DNA of 64,000 bases from an uncultured Pelagibacteraceae bacterium (GTDB lineage Bacteria > Pseudomonadota > Alphaproteobacteria > Pelagibacterales > Pelagibacteraceae), in assembly GCA_902571425.1 (NCBI GenBank), contig CACGBZ010000001.1, positions 186,001 to 250,000 of the forward strand, given 5' to 3'. Made by a program: the position numbers and the translations under genes. Below are positions 46,882-55,290 of this stretch, one piece after another. Each line of letters starts with the position of its first letter. Positions within the stretch are counted from its first letter, which is position 1. The notes under the pieces are model-generated. The model was not told where the DNA came from and ran no database searches. It saw only the letters and a list, made by a program, of their open reading frames with translations.

Positions 46882-47930
46882 TTTTGAAAACCTGTCTTAA
46901 AATTGTTTCTCTTATTTTTTACAAGCATGACTTTGAACAATTCACCCATTTGATTTTCATCTATCAAACGTCTTACTCTATAAAATAAATCTGCTTTTTT
47001 AGAAAATGCTATATTTTTGCTGATTATTTCTGCTCTTTGAAGAATACCCATATTTGTTAAAAATTTTTTTTGATTTGTAAAAATTGAATTAATTTCTTTA
47101 AACTGATTTATAAATTTTTCAAAGGAATAAAAGTTTATATTGTAAGTAATATCAGAGTCTCCAATATTTTCTAAAACGTTGGAATATTTATGATTATTTA
47201 CTGCCTGTAGAGTTTCATGCATTTTGCTATCTGCATAACCATAATCAATAACTAACATTCCTCCATCATTTTTTTGTATTAAGTCACAAATTGTTCTTAA
47301 ATATTTAAATGTATCTGGCGAATATTCTATAATGCTCTGATCTTTTGATATTTCGAAATTTAGATGTTTTTCAATTGTTTCTATATCAGTTTTTTCTTCT
47401 TTAAATTCAGCTTTGTTTGGATCACTCAAATTCACAAATCTTTCAAACCAACTATCTTTTTTTTTAAAAAATTGTTTGATCGGTATAGCGTCAAAAAATT
47501 CATTAGCTAAAAAAATTGTTGGGTTTGAGTTTATTTTTTCAATGTTTTTTAACCATGAAAATTTTTTAGAATTTAAATTTTTTTTTTGTTCATTTAATAA
47601 AAAATCACTTTTTTCATGAATTAGAAAACTGCAGGCATTGTAACAATCGGGAAAATTTATAAGTGTCTCATCTAAGACTTTCATCATTTCACCATTTCCA
47701 GCTCCCAGTTCTAGCAAATTAAATTTTTTTGGAGAGCCAATGCTTTTCCAAAAAGTAATCGTCCAAATTGCGATAATCTCTGAAAATAATCTTGTGACAT
47801 TGGGAGCAGTAATAAAGTCTCCATCTTCACCAAAAGGATTTTTTTTCATATAAAAACCTTTGTCTTTATCGTAAAGAGCAAAATTTATAAATTGATCTAA
47901 TGGTAAATTATTTGTTTTAGCGAGTTTCAT
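46878..47930 (-). CDS. MidA/NDUFAF7-like SAM-dependent methyltransferase
   Basis: This 350-residue class I methyltransferase is of the DUF185 family, whose mitochondrial members (NDUFAF7, MidA) dimethylate an arginine of complex I. Visible motifs are YGxxxD-type start region LYDKDKGFYMKKNPFGEDGDF, then TAPNVTRLFSEIIA, the SAM loop LLELGAGNGEMMKVL near 72-86 and LANEFFDAIPIKQF near 139. A VIDYGYADS strand follows. It overlaps lgt by 14 bases and pgeF by 4; the order lgt-midA-pgeF is, from memory, frequent in Alphaproteobacteria. A role in complex I assembly is inferred. Confidence 0.87.
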   Translation of the reverse strand: MKLAKTNNLPLDQFINFALYDKDKGFYMKKNPFGEDGDFITAPNVTRLFSEIIAIWTITFWKSIGSPKKFNLLELGAGNGEMMKVLDETLINFPDCYNACSFLIHEKSDFLLNEQKKNLNSKKFSWLKNIEKINSNPTIFLANEFFDAIPIKQFFKKKDSWFERFVNLSDPNKAEFKEEKTDIETIEKHLNFEISKDQSIIEYSPDTFKYLRTICDLIQKNDGGMLVIDYGYADSKMHETLQAVNNHKYSNVLENIGDSDITYNINFYSFEKFINQFKEINSIFTNQKKFLTNMGILQRAEIISKNIAFSKKADLFYRVRRLIDENQMGELFKVMLVKNKRNNFKTGFQN

Positions 47931-48687
47931 ATTTTAAATAAAATAAGATTACTCCTGATATTATAAATATTAAACTTACTACTTGCCCCATCGTTAAGTT
48001 TAAAATTATATAACCAAGCTGTTCATCTGGTACTCTATAAAATTCAATAATAAATCTGAAAATTGAGTAAATTATTAAAAATAATCCCGAAATCACACCA
48101 GGTTTGTTTGAAAATTTATTTTTAAAATAAATTAATAATAAAAATAAAAATATCCCCTCTAATAGTGCTTCATATAATTGTGAGGGATGCCTAGGAAGAT
48201 TATCTACCTGAACAAATGTTACTGCCCAGGATACATTAGTTATAGTTCCATACAACTCTGAATTTATAAAGTTTGCTATTCGTCCAAAAAATAATCCCAC
48301 TGGAGCTACCAAAGCGACAATATCTAAATATAAAAATGGGTTTTGATTATTTTTTTTAGCGAAAAATATAGATGCGAAAATAACTCCAATTAAACCACCA
48401 TGGAAGGACATTCCTCCTTGCCAAATTTTAAATATATCTAATGGATTATTTATATAAAAACTTAAATTGTAAATTAAAATATAACCAAGTCTTCCTCCTA
48501 AAATTATACCTATAATTAAATAAGTTAAATAATCATCAAATTTATTTTTAACTTCTATATCTTGGATAAATAATTTTTTAGCAAGAATCCAGCCCAATAT
48601 AATTCCAAATATATAAGCTAAAGAATACCATCTGATTTCTAAAGAAAATATTTCTAAGGCTACTGGGTCAAAATTATTAATGAACAT
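47917..48687 (-). CDS. lgt: Prolipoprotein diacylglyceryl transferase Lgt
   Basis: Lgt attaches diacylglycerol to the lipobox Cys of prolipoproteins in the inner membrane. The 256-residue protein has about seven helices. Motifs are GRLGYILIYNL near 66, GMSFHGGLIGVI near 91 with the conserved His, FGRIANFINSELYG (the Lgt signature) near 134-147 and RHPSQLYEALLEG near 167. It is the first gene of a reverse run with midA-like and pgeF and is divergent from ubiK. Confidence 0.97.
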   Translation of the reverse strand: MFINNFDPVALEIFSLEIRWYSLAYIFGIILGWILAKKLFIQDIEVKNKFDDYLTYLIIGIILGGRLGYILIYNLSFYINNPLDIFKIWQGGMSFHGGLIGVIFASIFFAKKNNQNPFLYLDIVALVAPVGLFFGRIANFINSELYGTITNVSWAVTFVQVDNLPRHPSQLYEALLEGIFLFLLLIYFKNKFSNKPGVISGLFLIIYSIFRFIIEFYRVPDEQLGYIILNLTMGQVVSLIFIISGVILFYLKYETR

Positions 48688-48719
48688 TTTTAATAATACT
48701 TATAATGTATATCTTAAAT

Positions 48720-48971
48720 ATGAAAAATTCTAAATTTATAATTGATAAGTTTGCTAAATTAATAGAGCAGGGACTAGTGTCTTCAAAAGACTTAACTACT
48801 GAATTATTTAATATCTTAAAATCTAAAAGAGATGAGTTTGTTTTTAAAATGAAACTTACAAGTAAAGATGAGTTTGAAGTACTCTCAAAACGTGTTGAGA
48901 ATCTTGAAATTAAAATAAATAAACTTGAGAAGAAAAAAAGTAAAAAAGTTAAACAGGCAAGAAAACTTTAA
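48720..48971 (+). CDS. ubiK: UbiK-family accessory factor (BMFP domain)
   Basis: UbiK is a small coiled-coil protein that aids aerobic ubiquinone synthesis and can associate with membranes. The product has 83 residues from the ATG at 48720. Its pattern of an N-terminal amphipathic helix, KLTSKDEFEVLSKRVENLE near 48-66 and a basic Lys-rich end matches the YqiC/BMFP family (usually vsreEFdvq..vl...r..l..LE). An ATG five codons upstream is also in frame. It is divergent from lgt, and its last 23 bases overlap the histidine kinase gene on the other strand. Confidence 0.82.
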   Translation: MKNSKFIIDKFAKLIEQGLVSSKDLTTELFNILKSKRDEFVFKMKLTSKDEFEVLSKRVENLEIKINKLEKKKSKKVKQARKL

Positions 48972-50277
48972 CTCTTAAACCATCCATTTTTGATTTTTCT
49001 AACATTATATTTCCTCCATGAGACTTAATAATGTCCGATGAAATTGATAAGCCAAGACCAACACTTGATTTAGAGTCTGCTCGACCCTTGTCTATTTTAT
49101 AGAAAGGTTTAAATACATTTTCATACTCATTTTTCGGTATTCCAGGACCATCATCATCAATAATAATAAATAAGTTTGTATTTTTTTTACTTAAGCTAAT
49201 TTCAACTTTATTTGCATATTTAAGTGAATTATCAATTAGATTATTTAGACACCTATTAATTAAATTTTTCCTACCATTAAAGTAAATTCTAGGTGTTAAG
49301 TTTTTTGAAATATTTTCATTATTATATTTTTCAATAATTTCTGAAATTAATTCAGATAGATTAAACATTTCATCTTTTTCAACATATGATGAACTGGTGA
49401 ATTGTAAATATTCATTTAACATTTTCTCCATTTCGTTGATGTCTTCTGTTAATTTATTAACAGTTTCTTTATCTTTTATAAAAGCTAATTGTAGTTTCAT
49501 CCTTGTTAAGGGCGTCCTTAAATCATGACTTATTCCAGATAGCATTTCCGTTCTTTGATTTAAGTGTCTTTCAATTCTCTTTCTCATTTTGTCAAATTCA
49601 TGTCCTGCTTGTCTTATTTCAAGAGCTCCAGAGGGTTTGAACTCTTCAATATTTTCTCCTTTACCAAACCTTTCAGCTGCACGGGCTAGATTTGTGATTG
49701 GTCTAGTTTGATTTTTTAAAAATATTAGAGAAATTATCACCATTATAATTGCAGGTACTGTGATCCAAAGTGCAAATATTCTTGCTGAAGAACTTGTAAC
49801 TCTATCTTTAGGAACTAAAAATTTAAAATAACCATCCTCATATTTAATTCTTAAATCAATTAATTCTTTATAACTTCTTGTATCAAACCAGTATTCATTT
49901 AATCCAAATTTAGATTTAAGCTCTCTTCTTAAAGTTCTATCTATAGGACTAAACCATCTTTCAGTGTCTGTATTTTGTAATTTTTCATTACTGGTGAGCT
50001 CAATATTTAAATCTAAAAACATAGAAAAAAGATCTAGCAATTCTTGTTTATTTTCTTTCTCACTTCCATAAGCTTCAATAAATGTACTAATTTCATTTAC
50101 TAAAGTTCTTGTCATACCTTTGTTTGTTTTGATCCAAAGGCTATCAAAAAAAACAATTGTAATTACTAGTTGCAGAACTAAAACTGGAATAGCAACAATA
50201 AGGAGCGCTCTATAAAATAATCTTTTTGGTAATATTTTTTTTAAGTAATCACTCAATCCAGAGAACATATCCTGCAC
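48949..50277 (-). CDS. EnvZ-like membrane sensor histidine kinase
   Basis: This 442-residue sensor kinase has two membrane helices (about 22-45 and 166-187) around a periplasmic domain of about 120 residues, then a HAMP linker. The phospho-acceptor helix is LSGISHDLRTPLTRMKLQ (His near 249), followed by the ATPase domain with N-box NRCLNNLIDNSLKYA, G1 IIDDDGPGIP and G2 VGLGLSIS. It overlaps the response regulator by 29 bases, so the two are a pair. From memory, an EnvZ-type kinase next to a PetR-like regulator is usual in SAR11 genomes. The stimulus is unknown. Confidence 0.93.
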   Translation of the reverse strand: MQDMFSGLSDYLKKILPKRLFYRALLIVAIPVLVLQLVITIVFFDSLWIKTNKGMTRTLVNEISTFIEAYGSEKENKQELLDLFSMFLDLNIELTSNEKLQNTDTERWFSPIDRTLRRELKSKFGLNEYWFDTRSYKELIDLRIKYEDGYFKFLVPKDRVTSSSARIFALWITVPAIIMVIISLIFLKNQTRPITNLARAAERFGKGENIEEFKPSGALEIRQAGHEFDKMRKRIERHLNQRTEMLSGISHDLRTPLTRMKLQLAFIKDKETVNKLTEDINEMEKMLNEYLQFTSSSYVEKDEMFNLSELISEIIEKYNNENISKNLTPRIYFNGRKNLINRCLNNLIDNSLKYANKVEISLSKKNTNLFIIIDDDGPGIPKNEYENVFKPFYKIDKGRADSKSSVGLGLSISSDIIKSHGGNIMLEKSKMDGLRVKVFLPV

Positions 50278-50926
50278 CTCTTATTGTTTGTAAAAATTTT
50301 GGATTTTTTGGATCAATTTCAATTTTTTTTCTAAGCCGAGTAATAATAACATCTATTGATCTTTCTTTATTTAGATTAATTAATTGACCAATATCTTCCC
50401 TAGAAAATGTTTTACCTGGGTTATTAATCATTTTTTCTAAAATTTTCTTTTCAGTTTCATTAATCTTAAATTCTTTATTACTTTTAAATATTAATAGTTT
50501 ATTCAAATCAATTTTCACATTTTCAAATTCCATAATCCTTTTTTGATCTGTTTTAATAGTTTTATTTAATATATTTTGTATTCTTAGAATTAATTCTTTT
50601 GGTTCAAATGGTTTCGGCAAATAATCGTCAGCACCAATTTCTAACCCTTCAACCCTTTCATTTGCTTCGCCTTTAGCTGTAAGAAGTATAACTGGCGTAT
50701 CTAATTTTTTTTTATTTTCATTTAAAAATTCAAGTCCACTTTTACCTGGCATCATGATATCCAAAACTATTAAATCAAACTTGATTATTTTTATTTTCTC
50801 TAATGCGTTTTCCGCATTTTCAGCAGTAGTTACCAAAAATCTATTTTCATTTAAATATTTTTTTACAAGAGATCTAATTCCATCGTCATCATCAACCACA
50901 AGTATATGTGCAATAAATTTATCCAT
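50249..50926 (-). CDS. petR: OmpR-family response regulator, PetR-like
   Basis: This 225-residue DNA-binding regulator has a receiver domain with HILVVDDDDGIRSL (acidic pocket), phospho-Asp in DLIVLDIMMPGKSGL near 56, LLTAKGE and GADDYLPKPFEPKEL with the switch Lys near 107. The C-terminal winged helix ends SIDVIITRLRKKIE and FLQTIRGAGYVL. The combination with an upstream MarR-type PetP gene, and close similarity as I recall it to Rhodobacter PetR, supports the name. PetR is required for bc1 gene expression there; petABC lies about 6 kb away here. It overlaps petP by 8 bases. Confidence 0.88.
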   Translation of the reverse strand: MDKFIAHILVVDDDDGIRSLVKKYLNENRFLVTTAENAENALEKIKIIKFDLIVLDIMMPGKSGLEFLNENKKKLDTPVILLTAKGEANERVEGLEIGADDYLPKPFEPKELILRIQNILNKTIKTDQKRIMEFENVKIDLNKLLIFKSNKEFKINETEKKILEKMINNPGKTFSREDIGQLINLNKERSIDVIITRLRKKIEIDPKNPKFLQTIRGAGYVLWIE

Positions 50927-51356
50927 TAATTATTTTGCTTATTACATTATCAAAATTTATAACTTCTTCAGAACTTGAATTTAATAAAGCATTATAAATT
51001 CTCTTTTTTTGTATATTGAAAATTTCATTAAAAATTTTTTTACCTTTATCATTAAGAAAAACATGCTTCACTCTAGTGTCTTGATCATCTTTTTTGAACA
51101 TAATGATTTCGAGTTTAATCAAATCCTTAAGAACACGATTTAGACTTTGTTTTGTGACTTTTAATCTCTTAAGTAGCTCTGAAATTGAGATCCCTTCATA
51201 CATTGATAGTAAATGAATTACTTTATGGTGTGCTAAACCAATCGAATATCTATCTAATATTTTTTTTGAGTCAGAAAAGGTTTCTCTGTAGCTTACAAAT
51301 AGTTTTTCAATGAGATCTTTAAGTTGGTCATCTTTTAAATATAAAAGTTCTTTCAT
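50919..51356 (-). CDS. petP: MarR-family regulator, PetP-like
   Basis: This 145-residue winged-helix regulator matches PetP of the petPR pair. The SIGLAHHKVIHLLSMYEGIS segment near 41-60 and RLKVTKQSLNRVLKDL near 65-80 (recognition helix) closely follow the RAHHRVLHFV and LxITKQSLxRVLxxL pattern of Rhodobacter PetP. It heads the operon petP-petR-kinase and is divergent from ilvE, with a 74-base shared gap. Its ligand is not known. The gap contains a good promoter facing ilvE. Confidence 0.87.
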   Translation of the reverse strand: MKELLYLKDDQLKDLIEKLFVSYRETFSDSKKILDRYSIGLAHHKVIHLLSMYEGISISELLKRLKVTKQSLNRVLKDLIKLEIIMFKKDDQDTRVKHVFLNDKGKKIFNEIFNIQKKRIYNALLNSSSEEVINFDNVISKIING

Positions 51357-51371
51357 AATAGGTAAGTTATA

Positions 51372-51400
51372 TTGACATATTAAAGATACAAAGATATTTT
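51372..51400 (+). promoter_or_regulatory. Sigma-70-type promoter facing ilvE
   Basis: A perfect -35 TTGACA (51372-51377) is followed after 17 bases by TATTTT (51395-51400), four of six matches to TATAAT. Transcription would start near 51407, giving a leader of about 24 bases before the ilvE ATG at 51431. It is the best consensus promoter I found in the window. A petP promoter must lie in the same 74-base gap. Confidence 0.6.
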
Positions 51401-51430
51401 TCAGTTATAAATTAAAAAAAATTTTCACAC

Positions 51431-52312
51431 ATGATACCTTACGATAAGAGATCTGGAAAAATATGGTACAACAACGAATTAGTTGATTGGGCTGACGTTA
51501 AATTGCATGTTTTAAGCCACGGTATGCACTACGCTAGTTGTGTATTTGAAGGTGAGAGAGTTTATGATGGTTCAATTTTCAAATTAGAAGAGCACACAGC
51601 TAGATTTTTTCATTCTGCAAGAAGAATGGGATTTGAAATTCCATATACAGAAGAAGAAATTAATAATGCATCAAATAAAATTATAGCAACTCAAAAAGTA
51701 GAAAATGGTTACGTAAGACCCGTTGCTTGGAGAGGGAGTGAAATGATGGCTATTTCCGCACAACAAACTAAAATACATGTTGCAATTGCAACATGGGAAT
51801 GGGGATCATATTTTGATCCTAAACTTAAAGTAGAAGGAATAAGATTAAATATCTCAAATTGGAGAAGACCAGCACCAAACACAATACCATGGGATACAAA
51901 GGCATCAGGTCTTTACATGATTTGTACTCTTTCAAAACATGAAGCGGAAAAGCAAGGTTATACAGATTCTTTAATGCTTGATCATGAAGGGAATATTGCT
52001 GAAGCAACTGGAGCAAATATATTTTTCAAAGATAAAAATGGGGAAATTCATACTCCAATACCAGATTCTTTTTTAGATGGTATTACAAGAAGAACTGTAA
52101 TTGGAATTGCAAAATCAAAAAATATAAAAGTACATGAAAGAAAAATTAGTCCAACTGAACTACCAAATTTTATTGGATGTTTTTTAACAGGAACAGCAGC
52201 AGAAGTAACACCAGTATCTTGTATTGCTGAAAATCAATTTAAAGTTTGTGATACTATTATTGATTTAAATGAGAGTTATCAGGCATTAGTTAGGAAGAAA
52301 AAAGCAGCCTAG
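51431..52312 (+). CDS. ilvE: Branched-chain amino acid aminotransferase IlvE
   Basis: IlvE transaminates leucine, isoleucine and valine, the last step of their synthesis. The 293-residue fold-type IV PLP enzyme shows HVLSHGMHYASCVFEGERVYDG near 27-48, RPVAWRG near 97, the PLP lysine in PWDTKASGLYM (near 155), EATGANIFF near 194 and the C-terminal GITRRTVIGIA. It stands alone on the forward strand between petP and pgsA, with a good promoter ahead. Its stop shares the palindrome CTAG with the pgsA stop. Confidence 0.96.
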   Translation: MIPYDKRSGKIWYNNELVDWADVKLHVLSHGMHYASCVFEGERVYDGSIFKLEEHTARFFHSARRMGFEIPYTEEEINNASNKIIATQKVENGYVRPVAWRGSEMMAISAQQTKIHVAIATWEWGSYFDPKLKVEGIRLNISNWRRPAPNTIPWDTKASGLYMICTLSKHEAEKQGYTDSLMLDHEGNIAEATGANIFFKDKNGEIHTPIPDSFLDGITRRTVIGIAKSKNIKVHERKISPTELPNFIGCFLTGTAAEVTPVSCIAENQFKVCDTIIDLNESYQALVRKKKAA

Positions 52313-52893
52313 TCTTTACTATCCTCAGACATAGCGTGATCAATACCTTTTCGCATATAATCGTATGCAGTAAAAAGTGTTAAAGCAGCAGATAACCACA
52401 AAAGAATTATACCTATTGTTTGTGCGTTATAATCTTGGAAATTAATTATTTTATTTCCTGTATCTCCAGATAATAAAAGAGCTATCGATACCATTTGTAA
52501 TACTGTTTTAAGCTTAGCAAGGTTTGAAACGGGAAGTTTTATTTTTCCCTTTGCTAAAAATTCTCTCAAACCTGAAATTAAAATTTCTCTTGTAAGAATT
52601 ATTATTGCTGCAATTACTTCATAATTTTTGATCGTTCCATCCATAACCAGAAGTATTAATGCTGTAGCAACAATAATTTTATCAGCTATAGGATCTAATA
52701 ATTCACCCAGTTTTGACTCTACCCCAAACATTCTGGCTAACATACCATCTAAAAAGTCTGTAAATGATGCAATAATAAATAATATTAAAGCAGTAAGATC
52801 TCCATAAAATCCCGGAAGATAAAATGCTAAAACAAAAAAGGGAACAATTATTATTCTCCCTATCGTTAATATGTTTGGAATTTTTTTTAACAT
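52309..52893 (-). CDS. pgsA: CDP-diacylglycerol-glycerol-3-phosphate 3-phosphatidyltransferase PgsA
   Basis: PgsA makes phosphatidylglycerol phosphate, the precursor of phosphatidylglycerol. The 194-residue membrane protein opens LKKIPNILTIGRI and carries the complete CDP-alcohol phosphotransferase motif from Asp-Gly-x2-Ala-Arg to Gly-x3-Asp-x3-Asp at about residues 47-69 (DGMLARM...GELLDPIAD). About five helices are visible. It is the last gene of the uvrB-to-pgsA reverse run and starts 2 bases after the uvrC stop. Confidence 0.96.
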   Translation of the reverse strand: MLKKIPNILTIGRIIIVPFFVLAFYLPGFYGDLTALILFIIASFTDFLDGMLARMFGVESKLGELLDPIADKIIVATALILLVMDGTIKNYEVIAAIIILTREILISGLREFLAKGKIKLPVSNLAKLKTVLQMVSIALLLSGDTGNKIINFQDYNAQTIGIILLWLSAALTLFTAYDYMRKGIDHAMSEDSKD

Positions 52894-52895
52894 GA

Positions 52896-54731
52896 TTATT
52901 CGTGAAAAAAGTTATATATCTTTTTTGCTACTTTTTCTTCAACACCTTCTACAGATTTTATTTCATCTAAGCTAGCAGACTCAACCGATCTTGCCGATCC
53001 AAAATGGTTTAATAAAGCTCTTTTTCTTATAGCTCCGATGCCCTCTATTTGATCCAACAGAGATTTGCTGATACCTTTTTTTCTCTTTGCTCTGTGAGCG
53101 CTTATGGCAAATCTATGTGATTCATCTCTTATTCGTTGAAGAAAAAATAGGGTAGGGTCGTTTCTAGTAAATTTGTATTCTTTGCCATTGTGAAAAAAAG
53201 TTTCATTTCCACTATTTCTGAATTTACCTTTTGCTATTGCAATAATTGGAATATCGTGAAGTCCTAATTCATTTAGGCTCTCTCTAGCGACTGAATATTG
53301 ACCTTTCCCTCCATCCACTATAACCAAATCAGGAAAAGTAAGGTAGTTGTCTTTTTCTTGAACTGCTCTTTTGAACCTTCTATTCAACACTTCTCTCATC
53401 ATTCCATAGTCGTCTTGCTCATTTTTTTTTTGTTTAATATTAAATTTTCTATATCTTTTTTTAATAAATCCTTCATCACCGTAGGCTATTAAAGCACCAA
53501 CACTATTAGTACCTTGAATATGACTATTATCATAAACTTCGATTAAATTTACATTGGTTTCTAAATTAAATTTTTTAGATACTGCATCAAACAATTCTTT
53601 ATTATTCTGACTTTCATAAAGTTTTCTATTAAGACTATCTTTTGCATTTTTTATTGCTTGATTGATAACCTTTAGTTTTGATCCTTTTTTCGCAACTGTA
53701 ATATTTATCTGTTTACCTTCTTTTTGGGTCAGTGTTTTTTCAATTAATGCTTTCTCCTTTATTTCTTCTGAAAGAATAACAGACGAAGGAACACTTTTAT
53801 TTTCATAAAATTGAGAAACAAATGAATTAAGGATTTCACTAAAATTTTCATCTGGATCGTGTTTTGGGAAAAAAGCTTGATTACCCCAATTTTGTTTTGA
53901 TCTATAAAAAAATACTTGAATACAAGTTTTTCCAGATTCTTTATATCCACCAATAACATCAGCCTCAACTAAGTTAGCTTCATTAATTCTCTGCGAAGAT
54001 TGAATTATGTTTAATGCTTTAATTCTATCTCTTAAAATTACAGCTTTTTCAAAATCAAGATCTGCACTTGCTTTTTCCATTTGGTTAGAAAGGTTTTTTT
54101 GAATTTTCCTAGATTTGCCTGAAACAAATTCAATAGCATCCTCTACTGTTTGATTATAATCCTCTTTTTTAACGTATCCCACACAAGGTCCAGAACATCT
54201 TTTTATTTGATATAAAATACACGGTCTTTCTCTGTTTTTGAAAACAGTGTCATCACAAACTCTTAAATGAAAAATCTTTTGGATCATTTTGATTGTCCAA
54301 TTAGCTGAACCAGCAGAGGCAAAGGGTCCAAAGTAAAAACCTTCTTTTGTTTTTTTTCCTCTATGTCTTTTTATTTGAGGCCACTTATCTTTATTACCAA
54401 TAAATATAAAAGGAAATGACTTATCATCACGCAATAGGATATTGAATTTTGGTTTATGCTTTTTAATTAAATTTGCTTCTAGAAGTAATGCTTCACTTTC
54501 ATTGGATGTTGTTGTTATCTCTAATTTTCTTGTTTGAGATAACATTCGTTCAGTTCTAATTATGTGATTTTTTTCTGCAACATAACTCTTTAATCTATTT
54601 GGTAAATTTTTGGCTTTACCCACATAAAGAATTTCATTCTTTTCATTAAGCATCCTGTATACACCTGGAAGTTTTGGTACTAGAGTAAGCTCTTTTTTAA
54701 TTACTTCTTTTCCTATTTCAGAGCTTATCAT
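52896..54731 (-). CDS. uvrC: Excinuclease ABC subunit C UvrC
   Basis: UvrC makes both incisions in nucleotide excision repair. From the ATG at 54731 the protein has 611 residues. The N-terminal GIY-YIG nuclease is [20 protein letters not shown] (about 20-39), the UVR motif [16 protein letters not shown] follows near 207, the RNase H-like C-terminal nuclease contains [20 protein letters not shown] near 392, and a helix-hairpin-helix pair ([15 protein letters not shown]) ends the protein. A start 10 codons earlier is in frame but lies deep inside folB. It overlaps folB by 14 bases. Confidence 0.96.
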   Translation of the reverse strand: MISSEIGKEVIKKELTLVPKLPGVYRMLNEKNEILYVGKAKNLPNRLKSYVAEKNHIIRTERMLSQTRKLEITTTSNESEALLLEANLIKKHKPKFNILLRDDKSFPFIFIGNKDKWPQIKRHRGKKTKEGFYFGPFASAGSANWTIKMIQKIFHLRVCDDTVFKNRERPCILYQIKRCSGPCVGYVKKEDYNQTVEDAIEFVSGKSRKIQKNLSNQMEKASADLDFEKAVILRDRIKALNIIQSSQRINEANLVEADVIGGYKESGKTCIQVFFYRSKQNWGNQAFFPKHDPDENFSEILNSFVSQFYENKSVPSSVILSEEIKEKALIEKTLTQKEGKQINITVAKKGSKLKVINQAIKNAKDSLNRKLYESQNNKELFDAVSKKFNLETNVNLIEVYDNSHIQGTNSVGALIAYGDEGFIKKRYRKFNIKQKKNEQDDYGMMREVLNRRFKRAVQEKDNYLTFPDLVIVDGGKGQYSVARESLNELGLHDIPIIAIAKGKFRNSGNETFFHNGKEYKFTRNDPTLFFLQRIRDESHRFAISAHRAKRKKGISKSLLDQIEGIGAIRKRALLNHFGSARSVESASLDEIKSVEGVEEKVAKKIYNFFHE

Positions 54732-55143
54732 GGCTTCTCTTTTTGGTAATTTGAATACCAACAGATGAACACTGTTTTAAGATTTCTAATTTTTCAATTT
54801 TCAGCATTATTTTAGCAATCCTCTTGTCTTTAAATAGTTCGTCAAAAACAGCTTCTGCTAAAGTTTCTAGGAAATTATAATGTTTTTTTTTTACAAGTTT
54901 CGTAATTAATTTTACTATAGTTCCATAATTAACAATTGACTTTATGTCTTTATCGCTTGAAGGTTTTTTATCTTCATAATCTATTTCAAGACTAAATTTA
55001 ACTTTCTGAGGTTTTTCTTTTTCAAAATCGTAATAACCAAGTTTTAAATCTAAGATTAATTCATTAATTAGGATTTTTTTCTCATAATTAAATAGGCTTT
55101 TATTTTTGTCTATTTTGACAATTTTCAAATTATTTTTTCTCAT
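54718..55143 (-). CDS. folB: Dihydroneopterin aldolase-like FolB
   Basis: FolB converts dihydroneopterin to hydroxymethyl-dihydropterin in folate synthesis. The 141-residue protein has the tunnelling-fold pattern: [27 protein letters not shown] (the family has ...GVxxxERxxxQ), [31 protein letters not shown] with Y-N-F-L-E-T-L-A-E matching the conserved fxLvEtLAe, and a final KCSSVGI-type strand. The ATG at 55143 overlaps the stop of a 48-residue gene (TAATG). A FolM-like reductase two genes upstream supports a pterin role. The conserved Glu-Arg-x3-Gln reads EKEKPQ, so some divergence exists. Confidence 0.8.
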   Translation of the reverse strand: MRKNNLKIVKIDKNKSLFNYEKKILINELILDLKLGYYDFEKEKPQKVKFSLEIDYEDKKPSSDKDIKSIVNYGTIVKLITKLVKKKHYNFLETLAEAVFDELFKDKRIAKIMLKIEKLEILKQCSSVGIQITKKRSHDKL

Positions 55144-55289
55144 TATTTTCCACCGAAAATAGTAAGGCTCCAACACGCATTTCCATCCTCAATACGAACA
55201 TAGCAACCTAAAAATGACATTATCTTGAATGCAAAAAAACCACCAATTAAAATTATTGCTGCTGCAAGAAAAGGATTAATTTTTTTCAT
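55143..55289 (-). CDS. 48-residue predicted membrane microprotein, unknown function
   Basis: A short gene fits exactly between the hydrolase and folB: its ATG lies 1 base after the hydrolase stop and its TAA overlaps the folB ATG (TAATG). The product has a basic start (MKKIN), one hydrophobic helix (about 6-27, AAAIILIGGFFAFKIMSF) and a C-terminal tail with two Cys, CYVRIEDGNACW, which might face the periplasm and form a disulfide. I do not recognise a family. The tight packing on both sides supports translation; without this gene there would be a 147-base gap. Confidence 0.72.
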   Translation of the reverse strand: MKKINPFLAAAIILIGGFFAFKIMSFLGCYVRIEDGNACWSLTIFGGK

Positions 55290-55290
55290 A

